This document shows, in pieces, positions 17,961 to 26,699 of a stretch of DNA of 64,000 nt. The notes below the pieces were generated by a model that was not told the DNA's origin, searched no databases, and worked only from the letters and a program-made list of their open reading frames with translations. The position numbers and the translations under genes are program-made. This DNA is from DATBLE01 sp963764565 (lineage in GTDB: Bacteria; Actinomycetota; Thermoleophilia; Gaiellales; Gaiellaceae). The stretch spans positions 1 through 64,000 of the forward strand of contig CAVXTD010000005.1 of NCBI GenBank assembly GCA_963764565.1. The letters are read 5' to 3'. The first letter of the stretch is position 1. Every line of letters begins with the position of its first letter.

Positions 17961-18362
17961 GGTGCCGCGTAGTGCTCTTGGCGGTGGCCGCAGTCCTTGG
18001 CTCCGTATTTGTCCTCCCTTAGCAACTGGGTTGAGCGTTTGTTTGGGCCGTTGTGCATTCCTGGCTGGCGCTGACGTGGAGGAGGATCGAAATGGAGCCA
18101 ACCGTTCGACCGTGGTGGGTTCCCCGCGCGGCGATCTTGTTTAGCGCGCGTCTGGATGGGAACGGCGAACCCGCAACCAAGACCGACGACCGATGACGCA
18201 ACTCGGCAACCCCGAGGTCTTCGTCAGCGTCGAAACGGCGCCAAGGACGGCGCCTTCCTTCAGCAACCGGGTTGAGCGGCTTCCATCCGGGCCGGCTGTG
18301 GGGCAGCGTCAACCTGCGGGTCTCGCTCCGGGACAACCGGAGCCGAAGCGAAAGGAGTACCT
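17961..18362. other. Intergenic region with a direct repeat and a possible 34-codon ORF
   Basis: A direct repeat AGCAACYGGGTTGAGCG lies at 18021-18037 and 18262-18278 with similar flanks (CCTYCCTT before it), 241 bp apart, as if a small insertion or duplication separates the copies. Between them is an ORF 18092-18196 (see separate entry). Nothing else gene-like is seen. Confidence 0.45.
18092..18196 (+). CDS. Possible 34-aa peptide
   Basis: ATG at 18092 with a strong GGAGGAGGA ribosome-binding site at good spacing, ending at TGA 18194. The peptide starts MEPTVRPWWVPRAAILFS and has no recognised family. Supported only by the ribosome-binding site. Confidence 0.3.
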   Translation: MEPTVRPWWVPRAAILFSARLDGNGEPATKTDDR

Positions 18363-18521
18363 GTGATTCCCCTGGTGATCGTGCTGTTGCTGGCAGCGCT
18401 GCTGTTCGGTGTTGGTTTCGCGGTTCACCTGCTCTGGATCGTGGCTGTGATCGTGCTCGCTGTCTGGCTGATCGGTTTTGTCGTCGGAGGACGGCGCCAG
18501 ACGCGCTGGTACGTCTGGTGA
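18363..18521 (+). CDS. Small hydrophobic membrane protein (Lmo0937-like)
   Basis: 52 aa from GTG 18363, with AAAGGAG six bases upstream. Nearly the whole length is two membrane helices (PLVIVLLLAALLFGVGFAV and LLWIVAVIVLAVWLIGFVVG) followed by a basic RRQTRWYVW tail, the pattern of the short Lmo0937/DUF5670-type proteins that are often stress induced. First gene of the island that includes the universal stress protein 42 bases downstream. Confidence 0.7.
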   Translation: MIPLVIVLLLAALLFGVGFAVHLLWIVAVIVLAVWLIGFVVGGRRQTRWYVW

Positions 18522-18563
18522 TGCGTTTCCTGGCCGCGCGTGAGTACGAGGAACGGAGTTGAG

Positions 18564-19004
18564 ATGGCGACGATCGTGGTCGGAGTCGACGGCTCGAGCA
18601 GTGCGCAGGCTGCGCTTCGTTTCGCGGTCGCAGAGGCAACGTTGCGAGGTGCGGCTGTACGGGCGGTCGCGGCCTGGGAGATCTCGGCGATGGCCCATGG
18701 CGGCGGATTCGCCCCCGGGATCGACCCGATGGTATTCGAGCAGAGCGCGAGCGCGTCGCTCGAGCAGGCTGTCGCCAGCCTCGGCGAGGAGGCCGAGGGC
18801 ACTGAGATCGAACGAGCTGTCCGGATGGGGCAGCCGGCACAGGTCCTGGTCGAGGAGGCCGAAGACGCCGACCTGTTGGTGGTCGGTTCGCGTGGACACG
18901 GGGGGTTCGTCGGTCTGCTGCTCGGCTCAGTCAGCCATCAATGCGCACTCCACGCCCGCTGCCCGGTCGTGATCGTGCACGAACCCGAAGGAGATTCGAG
19001 ATGA
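18564..19004 (+). CDS. Universal stress protein (UspA family)
   Basis: 146 aa; ATG 18564 with GGAG upstream (an open frame to 18540 is not needed). The Usp fold is visible: TIVVGVDGSSSAQAALRFA at the start and the ATP-binding signature GSRGHGGFVGLLLGSVS followed by CPVVIVHEP. Its stop overlaps the dehydrogenase start (ATGA). ATP-binding Usp proteins act in starvation, hypoxia and redox stress. Confidence 0.92.
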   Translation: MATIVVGVDGSSSAQAALRFAVAEATLRGAAVRAVAAWEISAMAHGGGFAPGIDPMVFEQSASASLEQAVASLGEEAEGTEIERAVRMGQPAQVLVEEAEDADLLVVGSRGHGGFVGLLLGSVSHQCALHARCPVVIVHEPEGDSR

Positions 19005-20104
19005 AAGCACTTGTCTACAACGGCCCGGGGGAGAAGGCGTGGGAGTCTGTTCCCGACCCATCGATCATCGAGCCGACGGACGCGATCGTTCGTATCGACT
19101 CGTCGACGATCTGCGGTACCGACTTGCATATCCTCAAGGGCGACGTCCCTGAGGTGAAGCCGGGAACGGTTCTCGGTCACGAGGCCGTCGGCACGGTTGT
19201 CGAGGTCGGCGCGGGCGTCACGACGGTCGGTGTCGGCGATCGCGTGCTCGTCTCCTGTATCACTTCGTGCGGGCGCTGCCGCTTCTGCAAGGAGGGGCAT
19301 TACGGTCTTTGCGTCGGTGGTGGCGGCTGGATCTTCGGACATCTGATCGACGGTCTGCAGGCCGAGCTTGCGCGGGTGCCGTTCGCGGACACATCCGTCT
19401 ACAAGGTTCCCGATCGCTTGAGTGACGAGCAGGTGCTCTTCCTCGCCGACATCCTGCCGACGGCCTACGAGGTCGGGGTTCTGAATGGGCGCGTCGAGCC
19501 CGGGGACACGGTCGCGATCGTCGGTGCGGGCCCGATCGGGCTGGCAGCGATCATGACCGCGAAGCTGCACACGCCGGGTCGGATCATCGCGATCGACCTC
19601 GCCGACGCACGTTTGGAGAAGGCGCTCGAGTTCGGGGCCGACGTGACGATCAACAACGGCACCGAAGACGCTGTCGCACGGGTGATGGAGCTGACCGACG
19701 GGCTGGGCGCTGATGTTGCGATCGAGGCGGTTGGCGTCCCCGAGACGTTCGAGCTCTGCACCGAGCTGATCCGGCCGGGCGGTCGGCTCGCGAACGTTGG
19801 AGTGCATGGAAGATGCGTCACGCTCCACCTCGAGAAGCTGTGGATCCGTGACGTGACGATCACGGCCGCGCTCGTCGACACGAACACCACCCCGACGTTG
19901 CTCAAGCTGATCGAGGCGGGTCGGCTCGATCCGACGGTGTTCGCGACACACCACCACGCGCTCGCCGACACCGAGGCCGCCTACGACCTGTTCGCCGCCG
20001 CTGCTGAGACACACGCTCTCAAGGTCGTGCTGCAAGCGGCGCCAGTCGCGCACGAGCGGGAAGGCGCCGACGAGCGGCTCGAGCCGGTTGGGGCGCCCCG
20101 ATGA
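19001..20104 (+). CDS. Zinc-dependent alcohol dehydrogenase (MDR family)
   Basis: 367 aa from ATG 19001. The catalytic zinc ligands are in STICGTDLH and VLGHEAVG; the structural zinc cluster CGRCRFCKEGHYGLC lies near residue 93. The Rossmann NAD(P) motif is AIVGAGPIGLAAIMTA near residue 171. Substrate not determinable. Translationally coupled to the stress protein, implying a role in redox balance under the same condition. The C-terminus has ~20 extra residues (HEREGADERLEP) beyond the usual end. Confidence 0.93.
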   Translation: MKALVYNGPGEKAWESVPDPSIIEPTDAIVRIDSSTICGTDLHILKGDVPEVKPGTVLGHEAVGTVVEVGAGVTTVGVGDRVLVSCITSCGRCRFCKEGHYGLCVGGGGWIFGHLIDGLQAELARVPFADTSVYKVPDRLSDEQVLFLADILPTAYEVGVLNGRVEPGDTVAIVGAGPIGLAAIMTAKLHTPGRIIAIDLADARLEKALEFGADVTINNGTEDAVARVMELTDGLGADVAIEAVGVPETFELCTELIRPGGRLANVGVHGRCVTLHLEKLWIRDVTITAALVDTNTTPTLLKLIEAGRLDPTVFATHHHALADTEAAYDLFAAAAETHALKVVLQAAPVAHEREGADERLEPVGAPR

Positions 20105-20126
20105 TCCGTTCACGAGAGGAGAGGCA

Positions 20127-20489
20127 ATGGTGACTCATCAGAAGATCGCCGAGTGGCGTGGCAAGGATCTCGTCGACAACGAGGGAGACAAGATCGGAAG
20201 GCTCGAGGACGTCTATGTCGACGTCGAGACCGATGAGGCGATCTTCGGCACGGTCAAAGAAGGATTGATCGGAGGCCGTCATCTCACGTTCGTACCGCTG
20301 GTCGGGATCACGATCGGCCCCGACAGCCTGCAAGCACCGGTCACCGGCGAGCAGGTCAAGGGCGCACCGGACATTGCGCTCGACGGGGACGAGCTCTCCC
20401 AACAAGACGAGTCGAACCTCTACCACTACTACAAGCTCAACTACATCGCGCCCGCGACCGAGAGCGGCCGCCGGCTCGCTCGCCGATGA
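20127..20489 (+). CDS. PRC-barrel domain protein
   Basis: 120 aa; ATG 20127 with GAGGAGAGG upstream. The N-terminal PRC barrel (WRGKDLVDNEGDKIGRLEDVYVD, then FVPLVGITIGPDSLQAPV) is followed by an acidic C-terminal tail with a YHYY motif. PRC-barrel proteins of this size are common in stress and dormancy clusters; the ligand is unknown. Overlaps the following small ORF (ATGA). Confidence 0.85.
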   Translation: MVTHQKIAEWRGKDLVDNEGDKIGRLEDVYVDVETDEAIFGTVKEGLIGGRHLTFVPLVGITIGPDSLQAPVTGEQVKGAPDIALDGDELSQQDESNLYHYYKLNYIAPATESGRRLARR

Positions 20490-20608
20490 CCGGCCTCGGC
20501 TTCGCGATCCTCGCAATCGGTGGCGCTCTCTGCAACCCCGAAACCATCCTGCGAATCTTCGCCCCACCAACACCGAAGAAAACCGGGGTGCCCCTTCCTT
20601 CCGCATAG
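20486..20608 (+). CDS. Possible 40-aa hydrophobic peptide
   Basis: The ATG at 20486 overlaps the PRC-barrel stop (ATGA) and the frame ends at TAG 20606. One hydrophobic segment GLGFAILAIGGAL is followed by a Pro/Lys-rich tail. Coupled position and the terminator just downstream make translation plausible. Confidence 0.45.
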   Translation: MTGLGFAILAIGGALCNPETILRIFAPPTPKKTGVPLPSA

Positions 20609-20631
20609 CCGAAAAGCGCCCTGTCTGAACT

Positions 20632-20659
20632 GAGCGGGCCGCCGCAAGGCGGCCCGCTC
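20632..20659 (+). terminator. Strong GNRA-loop hairpin ending the stress operon
   Basis: 12-bp perfect stem GAGCGGGCCGCC / GGCGGCCCGCTC with loop GCAA, 23 bases after the last stop. No U-tract, as is common for actinobacterial terminators. Confidence 0.7.
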
Positions 20660-20704
20660 GCGGTCCGGCTCAGTGCCGCTCGCGGCAAAGCCACCGCGCG
20701 CACA

Positions 20705-21097
20705 AAGGGAGCAACAGTCCTACTCCAGGGCCAGGGCTACGCGATCGGTGCCGACCGATTCAAAGAGATCACGAGCGTCCTGCGCCGGCATCGCTCGCTC
20801 GGTTGGACCGGAGCGAGCGTCAGGTACCCGAGCGAGGCCGGGCTCCAGCGGCGGAAGCTGCCTGCGGCCTTGCTCGCCGGCCCGGTCGTACCCGGGACGC
20901 CGGCAGACCTGGCCGGGATGCGCGAAAGAATGGCGATCTTCGCAGTCAACGGGAGCGCCGAGCCTGGCGGCTACTGCGACGCGGTCGCCGGGGTCGAAAG
21001 CGGCCAACAGGTTGGGTTCACGGTGATCCGGCGAACATCCCCCGAACGCCGGTCGGAGGATCTATGGGGGCGGCCTCCGCAGAGCCCGCCCCCGTGA
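20705..21097 (+). pseudogene. C-terminal remnant of a trypsin-like/PDZ (HtrA-type) protease
   Basis: Open in frame 2 without a proper start. LLQGQGYAIGADRFKEITSVL matches the end of a DegP-like protease domain (the GxGFAIP region). A PDZ-like segment follows: PVVPGTPADLAGM, IFAVNG, then GVESGQQVGFTVIR. The catalytic part is missing, replaced upstream by the operon terminator. It is read as a gene fragment. Confidence 0.5.
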
Positions 21098-21120
21098 CAG
21101 AGAGGCGCCGGACTGACGGT

Positions 21121-21354
21121 TCAGGCTACGAGTGCCTCTGAAAGCCAGCTGCACGCGCCCTGCTCCCAGAGCGGCGCGTGGCACGTCGGGCAGGCCGGTA
21201 GTGTGCCGTCCGCCCACATGCTGTGCCCGCACGCGACGCAGTGGAAGTCACCCGTCCTTCGCGCACCGGGCCGCAGGAAGATGACGCACTTCTCAGTGGC
21301 CGCTCGCTGTAGCGCTTGCTGTAGCAGCGAGAGCTTTTGCTGCAACGTCTCCAT
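21121..21354 (-). CDS. Zinc-ribbon protein
   Basis: 77 aa. ATG 21354 is chosen because GGAGG lies 8 bases upstream; ATG 21360 and GTG 21363 are too close to it. An N-terminal coiled helix (METLQQKLSLLQQALQRAATEK) precedes a ribbon with two knuckles, CVACGH and CPTCHAPLWEQ. The first ~60 bases overlap the 3' end of the upstream minus-strand gene in another frame. Function unknown; possibly a small regulatory or stress protein. Confidence 0.7.
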   Translation of the reverse strand: METLQQKLSLLQQALQRAATEKCVIFLRPGARRTGDFHCVACGHSMWADGTLPACPTCHAPLWEQGACSWLSEALVA

Positions 21355-21862
21355 CCTCATCACCTCCGTTCGTGGATGCTTGTACCGTGGTCACGTGCGA
21401 ACGCCAGAAAGACGAGACCTTCGCGCGAACTGAGCCGTCGAGCGGCTTTGAGATGAAGTCGACCAGGGCGTCCAGGCGACACAAGGCTGCTGCCAGAGCA
21501 GCCTGTGTCCGCTCCGTAACCACGAGGATCGGGACAGTTCTCGTGGCGGGCTTCGCGCGCCCCGAGGCGGCGCTTTCGGACCGGTCGGACCACGAGACGC
21601 CCCCGTCATCGACCAACCCGGCGATCTCGGGATCTCCAAGGTGTTCGAGCGCCTCCTGTCGCGAGGCCGCCCGGACAACATGGATGGGGGCGAGCGCCGA
21701 CTCGAGCGCTGCGAGGCTCTCAGCGTCTTTCCCCACGAGGAGAATTGCCGATTGCCTGCCGGGCCGCATCTGCGTTGAGAGCCGTGGTTTCACCGCCCAC
21801 TCACCATCGAGCTGGAAGGCGCCAAGCGCGATCACGCGTTCCGCGCGATCGCTGTCCCACAT
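21293..21862 (-). CDS. Degenerate receiver-like protein
   Basis: 189 aa. Residues ~37-150 look like a response-regulator receiver (SAILLVGKDAESLAALESAL, PILVVTERTQAALAAALCRL, LVDFISKPLDGSVRAKV) with the KP pair near the end. The phospho-acceptor Asp region reads AGLVDDGGVSWSD, so phosphorylation is doubtful. No output domain. Lies in a minus-strand run with a NarL regulator and a hybrid kinase and may modulate them. ATG 21862; an internal ATG at 21769 is an alternative start. Confidence 0.55.
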   Translation of the reverse strand: MWDSDRAERVIALGAFQLDGEWAVKPRLSTQMRPGRQSAILLVGKDAESLAALESALAPIHVVRAASRQEALEHLGDPEIAGLVDDGGVSWSDRSESAASGRAKPATRTVPILVVTERTQAALAAALCRLDALVDFISKPLDGSVRAKVSSFWRSHVTTVQASTNGGDEDGDVAAKALAATASATASGH

Positions 21863-21892
21863 TCGGGGGTTTCAGCTGCTCCGGCGCCCCGA

Positions 21893-22531
21893 TCAGGTGA
21901 TGATCGCCAGCCGGAGCGCCGTTGCGACCGCCTGCGTTCGGGTGTTCGACTCGAGCTTCTGCATCGCGCGACGGACGTGTGTCCGAACGGTTTCCGTCGA
22001 GATGGTGAGCTCCCGGCCGACCTCGCTGTTCGAGCGGCCGTTGGACAGGAGTCGAAGGATCTCGCGCTCCCGCGGGCTCAGGCTCGGGATTCGATCGGCC
22101 GCGCCTGCGATCACGCCCGCGAGCACGGCATCGACATAGGTGTCACCCCGGGCGACGGTCTCGACCGCCCGGACGAGGTCATGGAGCGGCGCTTCCTTCA
22201 GGGCGAAGCCGCGGGTGCCGCTGTCGAGCGCCTCGGTCACCATCGCTCGCTCGGCATAGCCGGTGTAGAGAAGCACAGCCGTACTCGGGTGGGTCGCCGA
22301 GACGTGTTTGGCTATCTCGATTCCGGAATGCTTGGGCATCCTGACGTCGAGCACCGCGACCTGTGGCGAGCGGGCGACGATCTCCGCAAGCGCCGCCGCC
22401 CCGTCCCGGGCGTGCGCGACGACTTCGATCCCCGCCGCCTCGAGCACGCGACAGATGGCGTCGAGTACGGCCGGATGATCGTCCGCGACAACGCAGCGGA
22501 TCGGTTCTCGAAGAGCGCTAGTGACTATCAC
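21893..22531 (-). CDS. NarL/FixJ-family response regulator
   Basis: 212 aa, GTG start. Receiver domain with DDH near residue 17, phospho-Asp in VAVLDVRMPKHSG near residue 62, and Lys in FALKEAPL. The LuxR-type HTH is at the C-terminus (LSPREREILRLLSNGRSNSEVGRELTISTETVRTHV). Together with the PAS kinase 120 bases upstream it resembles DevR/DosR-type systems that control Usp and dehydrogenase genes; that link is inference from position. Confidence 0.92.
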   Translation of the reverse strand: MIVTSALREPIRCVVADDHPAVLDAICRVLEAAGIEVVAHARDGAAALAEIVARSPQVAVLDVRMPKHSGIEIAKHVSATHPSTAVLLYTGYAERAMVTEALDSGTRGFALKEAPLHDLVRAVETVARGDTYVDAVLAGVIAGAADRIPSLSPREREILRLLSNGRSNSEVGRELTISTETVRTHVRRAMQKLESNTRTQAVATALRLAIIT

Positions 22532-22654
22532 TGACCGCCTTGTGGTAGCGCTGCAGCGCCGCTGGCTACCGGCCGAACACTCCCAACGATCCCGACATTT
22601 GTCAAATCGGGGCGCTCGGCAGCGGACGGCCGGGCTCGGTCGACCAGGCTGAGG

Positions 22655-25234
22655 CTATGCGGCCCTATCCAACGTCTCGCGAACCTTCCGGGCGAGGGCT
22701 TCCTTTCCGAAGGGCTTCGCGAGGAAATGTGCGCCCAGGTCGTACACACCACGCGAAAGGATCTCGCGACCCGCGTAGCCCGACATGAACAACATGCGCG
22801 CGTCGGGACGGACGGTTGTGAGCCGCACTGCGAGCTCGGGCCCGGTCATTCCGGGCATGACCACATCCGTCAGGACGAGGTCGACGGGGTCGTCGCGCTC
22901 GCAGATGTGAAGTGCTTGTGCCCCGCCGGAGGCCTCGAGGACGGAGTACCCCTGATCGCGGAGCATTCCCGCGATCGCCTCCCGAACGGGATCCTTGTCC
23001 TCGACGACGAGCAGCGTTTCGGAGCCACGGAAGTCGCCGGTCTCCTGCGGCGCCTCTCCAGGCAGCTCGATCGTCGACAGCGGTGCTTCCTTGCGCGGAA
23101 GGTAGATCGTAAAGGTCGAGCCTTGCCCGGGCTCGCTTTCGACCAAGATCTGGCCTCCGCTCTGCGTGACGATTCCGTACGCACTCGAAAGGCCGAGGCC
23201 GCTGCCGACGCCTGCTCCTTTCGTCGTGAAGAACGGATCGAACACGCGCAAGCGGACTTCTTCGCTCATTCCGCACCCCGTGTCGGTGACAATCAGCGCC
23301 ACATACGGTCCTTCCCCATGCAGGAAACGCCGTAGACGTAGCTCGCGCTCGGCCTCTTGGTCCAAATTCGCCGCCGTGATCGTCAGCTTGCCGCCGTCAG
23401 GCATCGCATCGCGCGCGTTGATCGCAAGGTTCACTACGACCTGAGCGATCTGGTTGCCGTCGGCCTCGACGCGTGCCAGACCCGGCTCCGCCCGGATTGC
23501 CAACTCGATCGACTCCCCGACCAGGCTGCGGATAACGTCCTCGATCCTCGAGACCACTGAGGCGAGATCGATCACCTGGAGATCGAGCAGCTGCTTGCGG
23601 CCGAACGCGAGCAGCTGGCGAGTCAGGGACGCGGCCCCTTCCGCGGCGCCGCTGATCTTCTCGACGTACACCTTGAGCGAGGCGTTCTGCTCGACGGCGG
23701 GGAGCATGACCTCGCAGTAGCCGCGGATCGCGGTCAGCCAGTTGTTGAAGTCGTGTGCGACGCCACCGGCGAGCTGGCCGATCGCCTCGAGCTTCTGCCC
23801 CTCGCGCTGGCGATGCTGCTCGAGTTGCTTCAGCTCGGAGATGTCTCGGATGACGACGGCAACTGCGGTGGCGTCCTCGGACGGGATCTTCGAGAGCATG
23901 ATCGAAACATCGATCGGCGTGCCGTCCTTCTTGATCCAGACAGCCTCGACGTTCTCGACTCGCTCGACCTGCATGACGCGCCCCAGCAGTTCGGCAGCGT
24001 TTGTCGGCCCGGTGGGGGATAGGAAGTTCGGCGGGCGGCCGATCGCCTCGTCGGCTCTGTAGCCGAATGTCCTCTCGGCGCCCTTGTTCCAGCTCCGAAT
24101 CAGGCCCGCCGAGGTCCCGATGATTGCGTCGTTTGACGATTCGACGATCATGGCCAGCTCGAGCCGTGCGCGCTGGGCCAGTTCGCGCTCCGTCATGTCG
24201 GCGACCATCACCAAGCCTCCGGTGTTGCGGCCGTCGCCGTTCAATACCGCACTCGCAGCCAGCACCGTGTGCACCACGCCGCCGTCCGGCCGGCGAAACG
24301 TGACTTCGTGGTGCTCGGTGACTCCGTTGTGGGGCACTTCCGCGCTCAGGCCTTCGATGGGCCAGTTCTCCTTGTCGACGATGTCGTAGATCGAGGCGTC
24401 CACGATCGTCTCGAGTTCGCGTCCGAGTATCTCCAGCATCTTGCGATTGGCGAAGACTGTCCTGTTCTCCTCGTCGATCAGCCAGATGCCTTCCATGGAG
24501 GTCTCGACCATCAGGCGATATCGTTCCTCACTGGCAATCAGGGCTTCGCGCTCCCGTTTCGACGCGCTGATGTCTCGGGCAATTGTCGAAACACCGGCGA
24601 CCTTGCCGTGCGAATCGAAAACCGGCGAGATCGTCAGCGCGACGTCGATCAGGGTGCCGTCCTTTCGTCTGTGGACGGTTTCGTACCCGTCGATCCTCTT
24701 CCCTCCCACGAGTCGTTCCAGAACTGGCTGGCTGTCGTCCGAGAGTGGCGGCGCGAGGATCGAGATCGGGCGGCCGACGATCTCACCGGCCGAGTAGCCG
24801 TAGATCGCCTCCGCGCCGGTGTTCCAGCTCAGGATCGTCCCGTCGAGCGACCTGCCGATGATCGAGTCATCCGATGATTCGACGATCGCCGCAAGCGCGA
24901 GCGCCGTCTTGTGCGCTTGCCTACGTCCATCCTCCATCGTATTGAGTGCTCGCACAGCCCAGGCGAGCAGCCCCACGACAATCATCAAGTCGCAACCGAC
25001 GATCAGTACGATCCCGAGCGCAGCCCCGAAGGAGCCGGCCGCCTTCCGGTCGATCAGCAGGAAGCCGGCTAGCGGCACCGCGGGCGCGGTCACCAGCAGC
25101 AGACGGCGGAGTAGCGCTCCGCCCGGCCGCTCGTCCATGATCGTCTGCGCAATGCCGCGGCCCCGCGCGAGAAGAACAGCCCCGAACGCGAGGGCCGGCA
25201 GCAGAACGATCGCCAACTTCTCCGCCACCGTCAT
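22655..25234 (-). CDS. Hybrid histidine kinase with three PAS domains and a C-terminal receiver
   Basis: About 859 aa from ATG 25234 (the frame opens at 25291). Membrane helices occur in the first ~110 residues. PAS domains follow at about 120-245 (SSDDSIIGRSLDGTILSWN), 250-375 (ETSMEGIWLIDEENRTVFAN) and 380-500 (SSNDAIIGTSAGLIRSWN). The H-box is GGVAHDFNNWLTAI, the N box VVNLAINARDAMPDGG and the ATP-lid GSGLGLSSAYG. The C-terminal receiver carries DLVLTDVVMPGMTG. The frame is intact. Likely partner of the adjacent NarL regulator; the sensed signal is unknown. Confidence 0.92.
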   Translation of the reverse strand: MTVAEKLAIVLLPALAFGAVLLARGRGIAQTIMDERPGGALLRRLLLVTAPAVPLAGFLLIDRKAAGSFGAALGIVLIVGCDLMIVVGLLAWAVRALNTMEDGRRQAHKTALALAAIVESSDDSIIGRSLDGTILSWNTGAEAIYGYSAGEIVGRPISILAPPLSDDSQPVLERLVGGKRIDGYETVHRRKDGTLIDVALTISPVFDSHGKVAGVSTIARDISASKREREALIASEERYRLMVETSMEGIWLIDEENRTVFANRKMLEILGRELETIVDASIYDIVDKENWPIEGLSAEVPHNGVTEHHEVTFRRPDGGVVHTVLAASAVLNGDGRNTGGLVMVADMTERELAQRARLELAMIVESSNDAIIGTSAGLIRSWNKGAERTFGYRADEAIGRPPNFLSPTGPTNAAELLGRVMQVERVENVEAVWIKKDGTPIDVSIMLSKIPSEDATAVAVVIRDISELKQLEQHRQREGQKLEAIGQLAGGVAHDFNNWLTAIRGYCEVMLPAVEQNASLKVYVEKISGAAEGAASLTRQLLAFGRKQLLDLQVIDLASVVSRIEDVIRSLVGESIELAIRAEPGLARVEADGNQIAQVVVNLAINARDAMPDGGKLTITAANLDQEAERELRLRRFLHGEGPYVALIVTDTGCGMSEEVRLRVFDPFFTTKGAGVGSGLGLSSAYGIVTQSGGQILVESEPGQGSTFTIYLPRKEAPLSTIELPGEAPQETGDFRGSETLLVVEDKDPVREAIAGMLRDQGYSVLEASGGAQALHICERDDPVDLVLTDVVMPGMTGPELAVRLTTVRPDARMLFMSGYAGREILSRGVYDLGAHFLAKPFGKEALARKVRETLDRAA

Positions 25235-25602
25235 GCTTCGTCCTGGCCAGGGCTGCCGATTCTCTCCGTCGCAACCGCGCACATAGCCCATTCATCGGCA
25301 CGGATTCGCGCGGGGAGTAGGCCCTCTGCCGCGTCGTCGAGACGATCAGCCGCTGCGGGACTTGATCCCGAGCGAGGCAAGCGTCGCCTGAGCGCCGCCG
25401 CGCTCGCGCCCGTTCGCAGGGCGGATCCTGAGCTCGTGGAGCCAGGGTAGACGACGCGTACCCACGACGAGAGAGAGGGCACCCGTCCTGGGGGAGGGAT
25501 TACACAGTGGCGCAGAGGCCGTTGATCACGAATCCGTAAGGAGCTCGAAAGATCTCTCGCCCTAGGCTCGAAAGCGTCGAGTCAAACACAAAGGAGGCAG
25601 AG
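25235..25602. other. Divergent intergenic region
   Basis: ~370 bases between the kinase start (minus strand) and the secreted protein start (plus strand). It must hold both promoters. No repeat, hairpin or further gene is convincing here. The last bases carry AAAGGAGG for the following GTG start. Confidence 0.4.
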
Positions 25603-26020
25603 GTGAAGAGACTCATTCTCGTACTCGTTGCTGCGGCGGCAATTTCAGTGCCCGCAGGTGCGCAGGCCGCCGCCGGCCCGCCCGGTCCGGTCGCCCACTT
25701 CGCTCAGAAGACGACGCTGGGCTTCTACCGCGGGCAGATCGTCGAGTACTTCGACTTCGGCCCCGTGAAGCTTGCGAATGGCAACAAGCTCGCCCCGATC
25801 TGGGCGTTCGCAAACGGCGCTGACGGCCAGCGCAACATCATCGACGCCGTGCCGGGCCAGAAGAGCTACTCGCCGCTCTGGGACGTGAGGCTCGTCACCT
25901 GGAAGTGACGGCGCCACGCCGCGGGTGCTGACCTCGGCGGCTGCGGTCAAGGCTGCGGTCGGAAAGGGCGAACTGACGATCAAGAGCGCAGGCATCGTCG
26001 TCAACTGCCCGGTTATCTGA
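25603..26020 (+). CDS. Small secreted protein, one frameshift
   Basis: GTG 25603 with AAAGGAGG upstream. Signal peptide LILVLVAAAAISVPAGAQAAA. The mature domain reads GFYRGQIVEYFDFGPVKLANG..APIWAF, SPLWDVRLVTW. The current frame stops at 25908, but the sequence continues in the next frame as DGATPRVLTSAAAVKAAV...VVNCPVI up to TGA 26020, completing the domain. One surplus base near 25905 explains this. About 138 aa when restored. Function unknown. Confidence 0.65.
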
Positions 26021-26294
26021 GCCGGACTCTCACCGAGTGGTCTCGATACTCGGGTTCCCTTTTGAACTGTCAGGCAAGGACGGCGCCCGGGTGGGCGCCG
26101 TCCCGCCTCGGCACTGAGTGGACGAGTGACCGCAATGCGCGAAAGAGCATGTGTCGGCCCGACCACCCGTACGTCGTCGACAACGAGAGCTAGCCGCAAA
26201 GAATGCGACGGCCGCCTGATGCGCGCAAGACTCGGCGCCCCCGTCTACAAAGCCGGCGCGTCCATGAGAATCGATGTGGTATGAGAGGGATGTC

Positions 26295-26687
26295 GTGAAG
26301 AAGAGCGCTCCGGAGAACGTCGGGTCCCCGTCCGAGTTGATAGACGCGAGGATCAGGGAGCTGGGCGACTGGCGGGGTGAGACGCTCGCGCGGCTCCGTG
26401 CTCTCATCAAGCAAGCCGACCCCGAGGTGGTCGAGGAGTGGAAGTGGAGAGGGACTCCGGTGTGGTCTCACGACGGGATCATCTGCACGGGCGAGACCTA
26501 CAAGAGCGTGGTGAAGATGACCTTCGCCAAGGGCGCGTCGCTGAAAGACCCGTCGGGCCTGTTCAACTCGAGCCTGGAAGGCAACACCAGGCGCGCCATC
26601 GATTTTCACGAAGGCGACAAGATTGACGAGAAGGCTCTCAAGGCTCTCGTTCGCTCCGCCGTGGCCCTGAATGCCACGAGAACCTAG
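26295..26687 (+). CDS. DUF1801 domain protein
   Basis: 130 aa from GTG 26295, with GAGAGGG just upstream; the frame extends to an ATG at 26274. The DUF1801/YdhG fold is recognisable (LARLRALIKQADPEVVEEWKWRGTPVWSHDGIICTGE split across the domain, then VKMTFAKGASLKDPSGLFN). No enzymatic role is established for the family. Stand-alone gene. Confidence 0.8.
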   Translation: MKKSAPENVGSPSELIDARIRELGDWRGETLARLRALIKQADPEVVEEWKWRGTPVWSHDGIICTGETYKSVVKMTFAKGASLKDPSGLFNSSLEGNTRRAIDFHEGDKIDEKALKALVRSAVALNATRT

Positions 26688-26699
26688 CGCGGAGGGAGC

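Noticed and set aside
17960..18018. Hydrophobic peptide VVLLAVAAVLGSVFVLP as a small gene
   Set aside because: No usable start codon or ribosome-binding site; too short to support.
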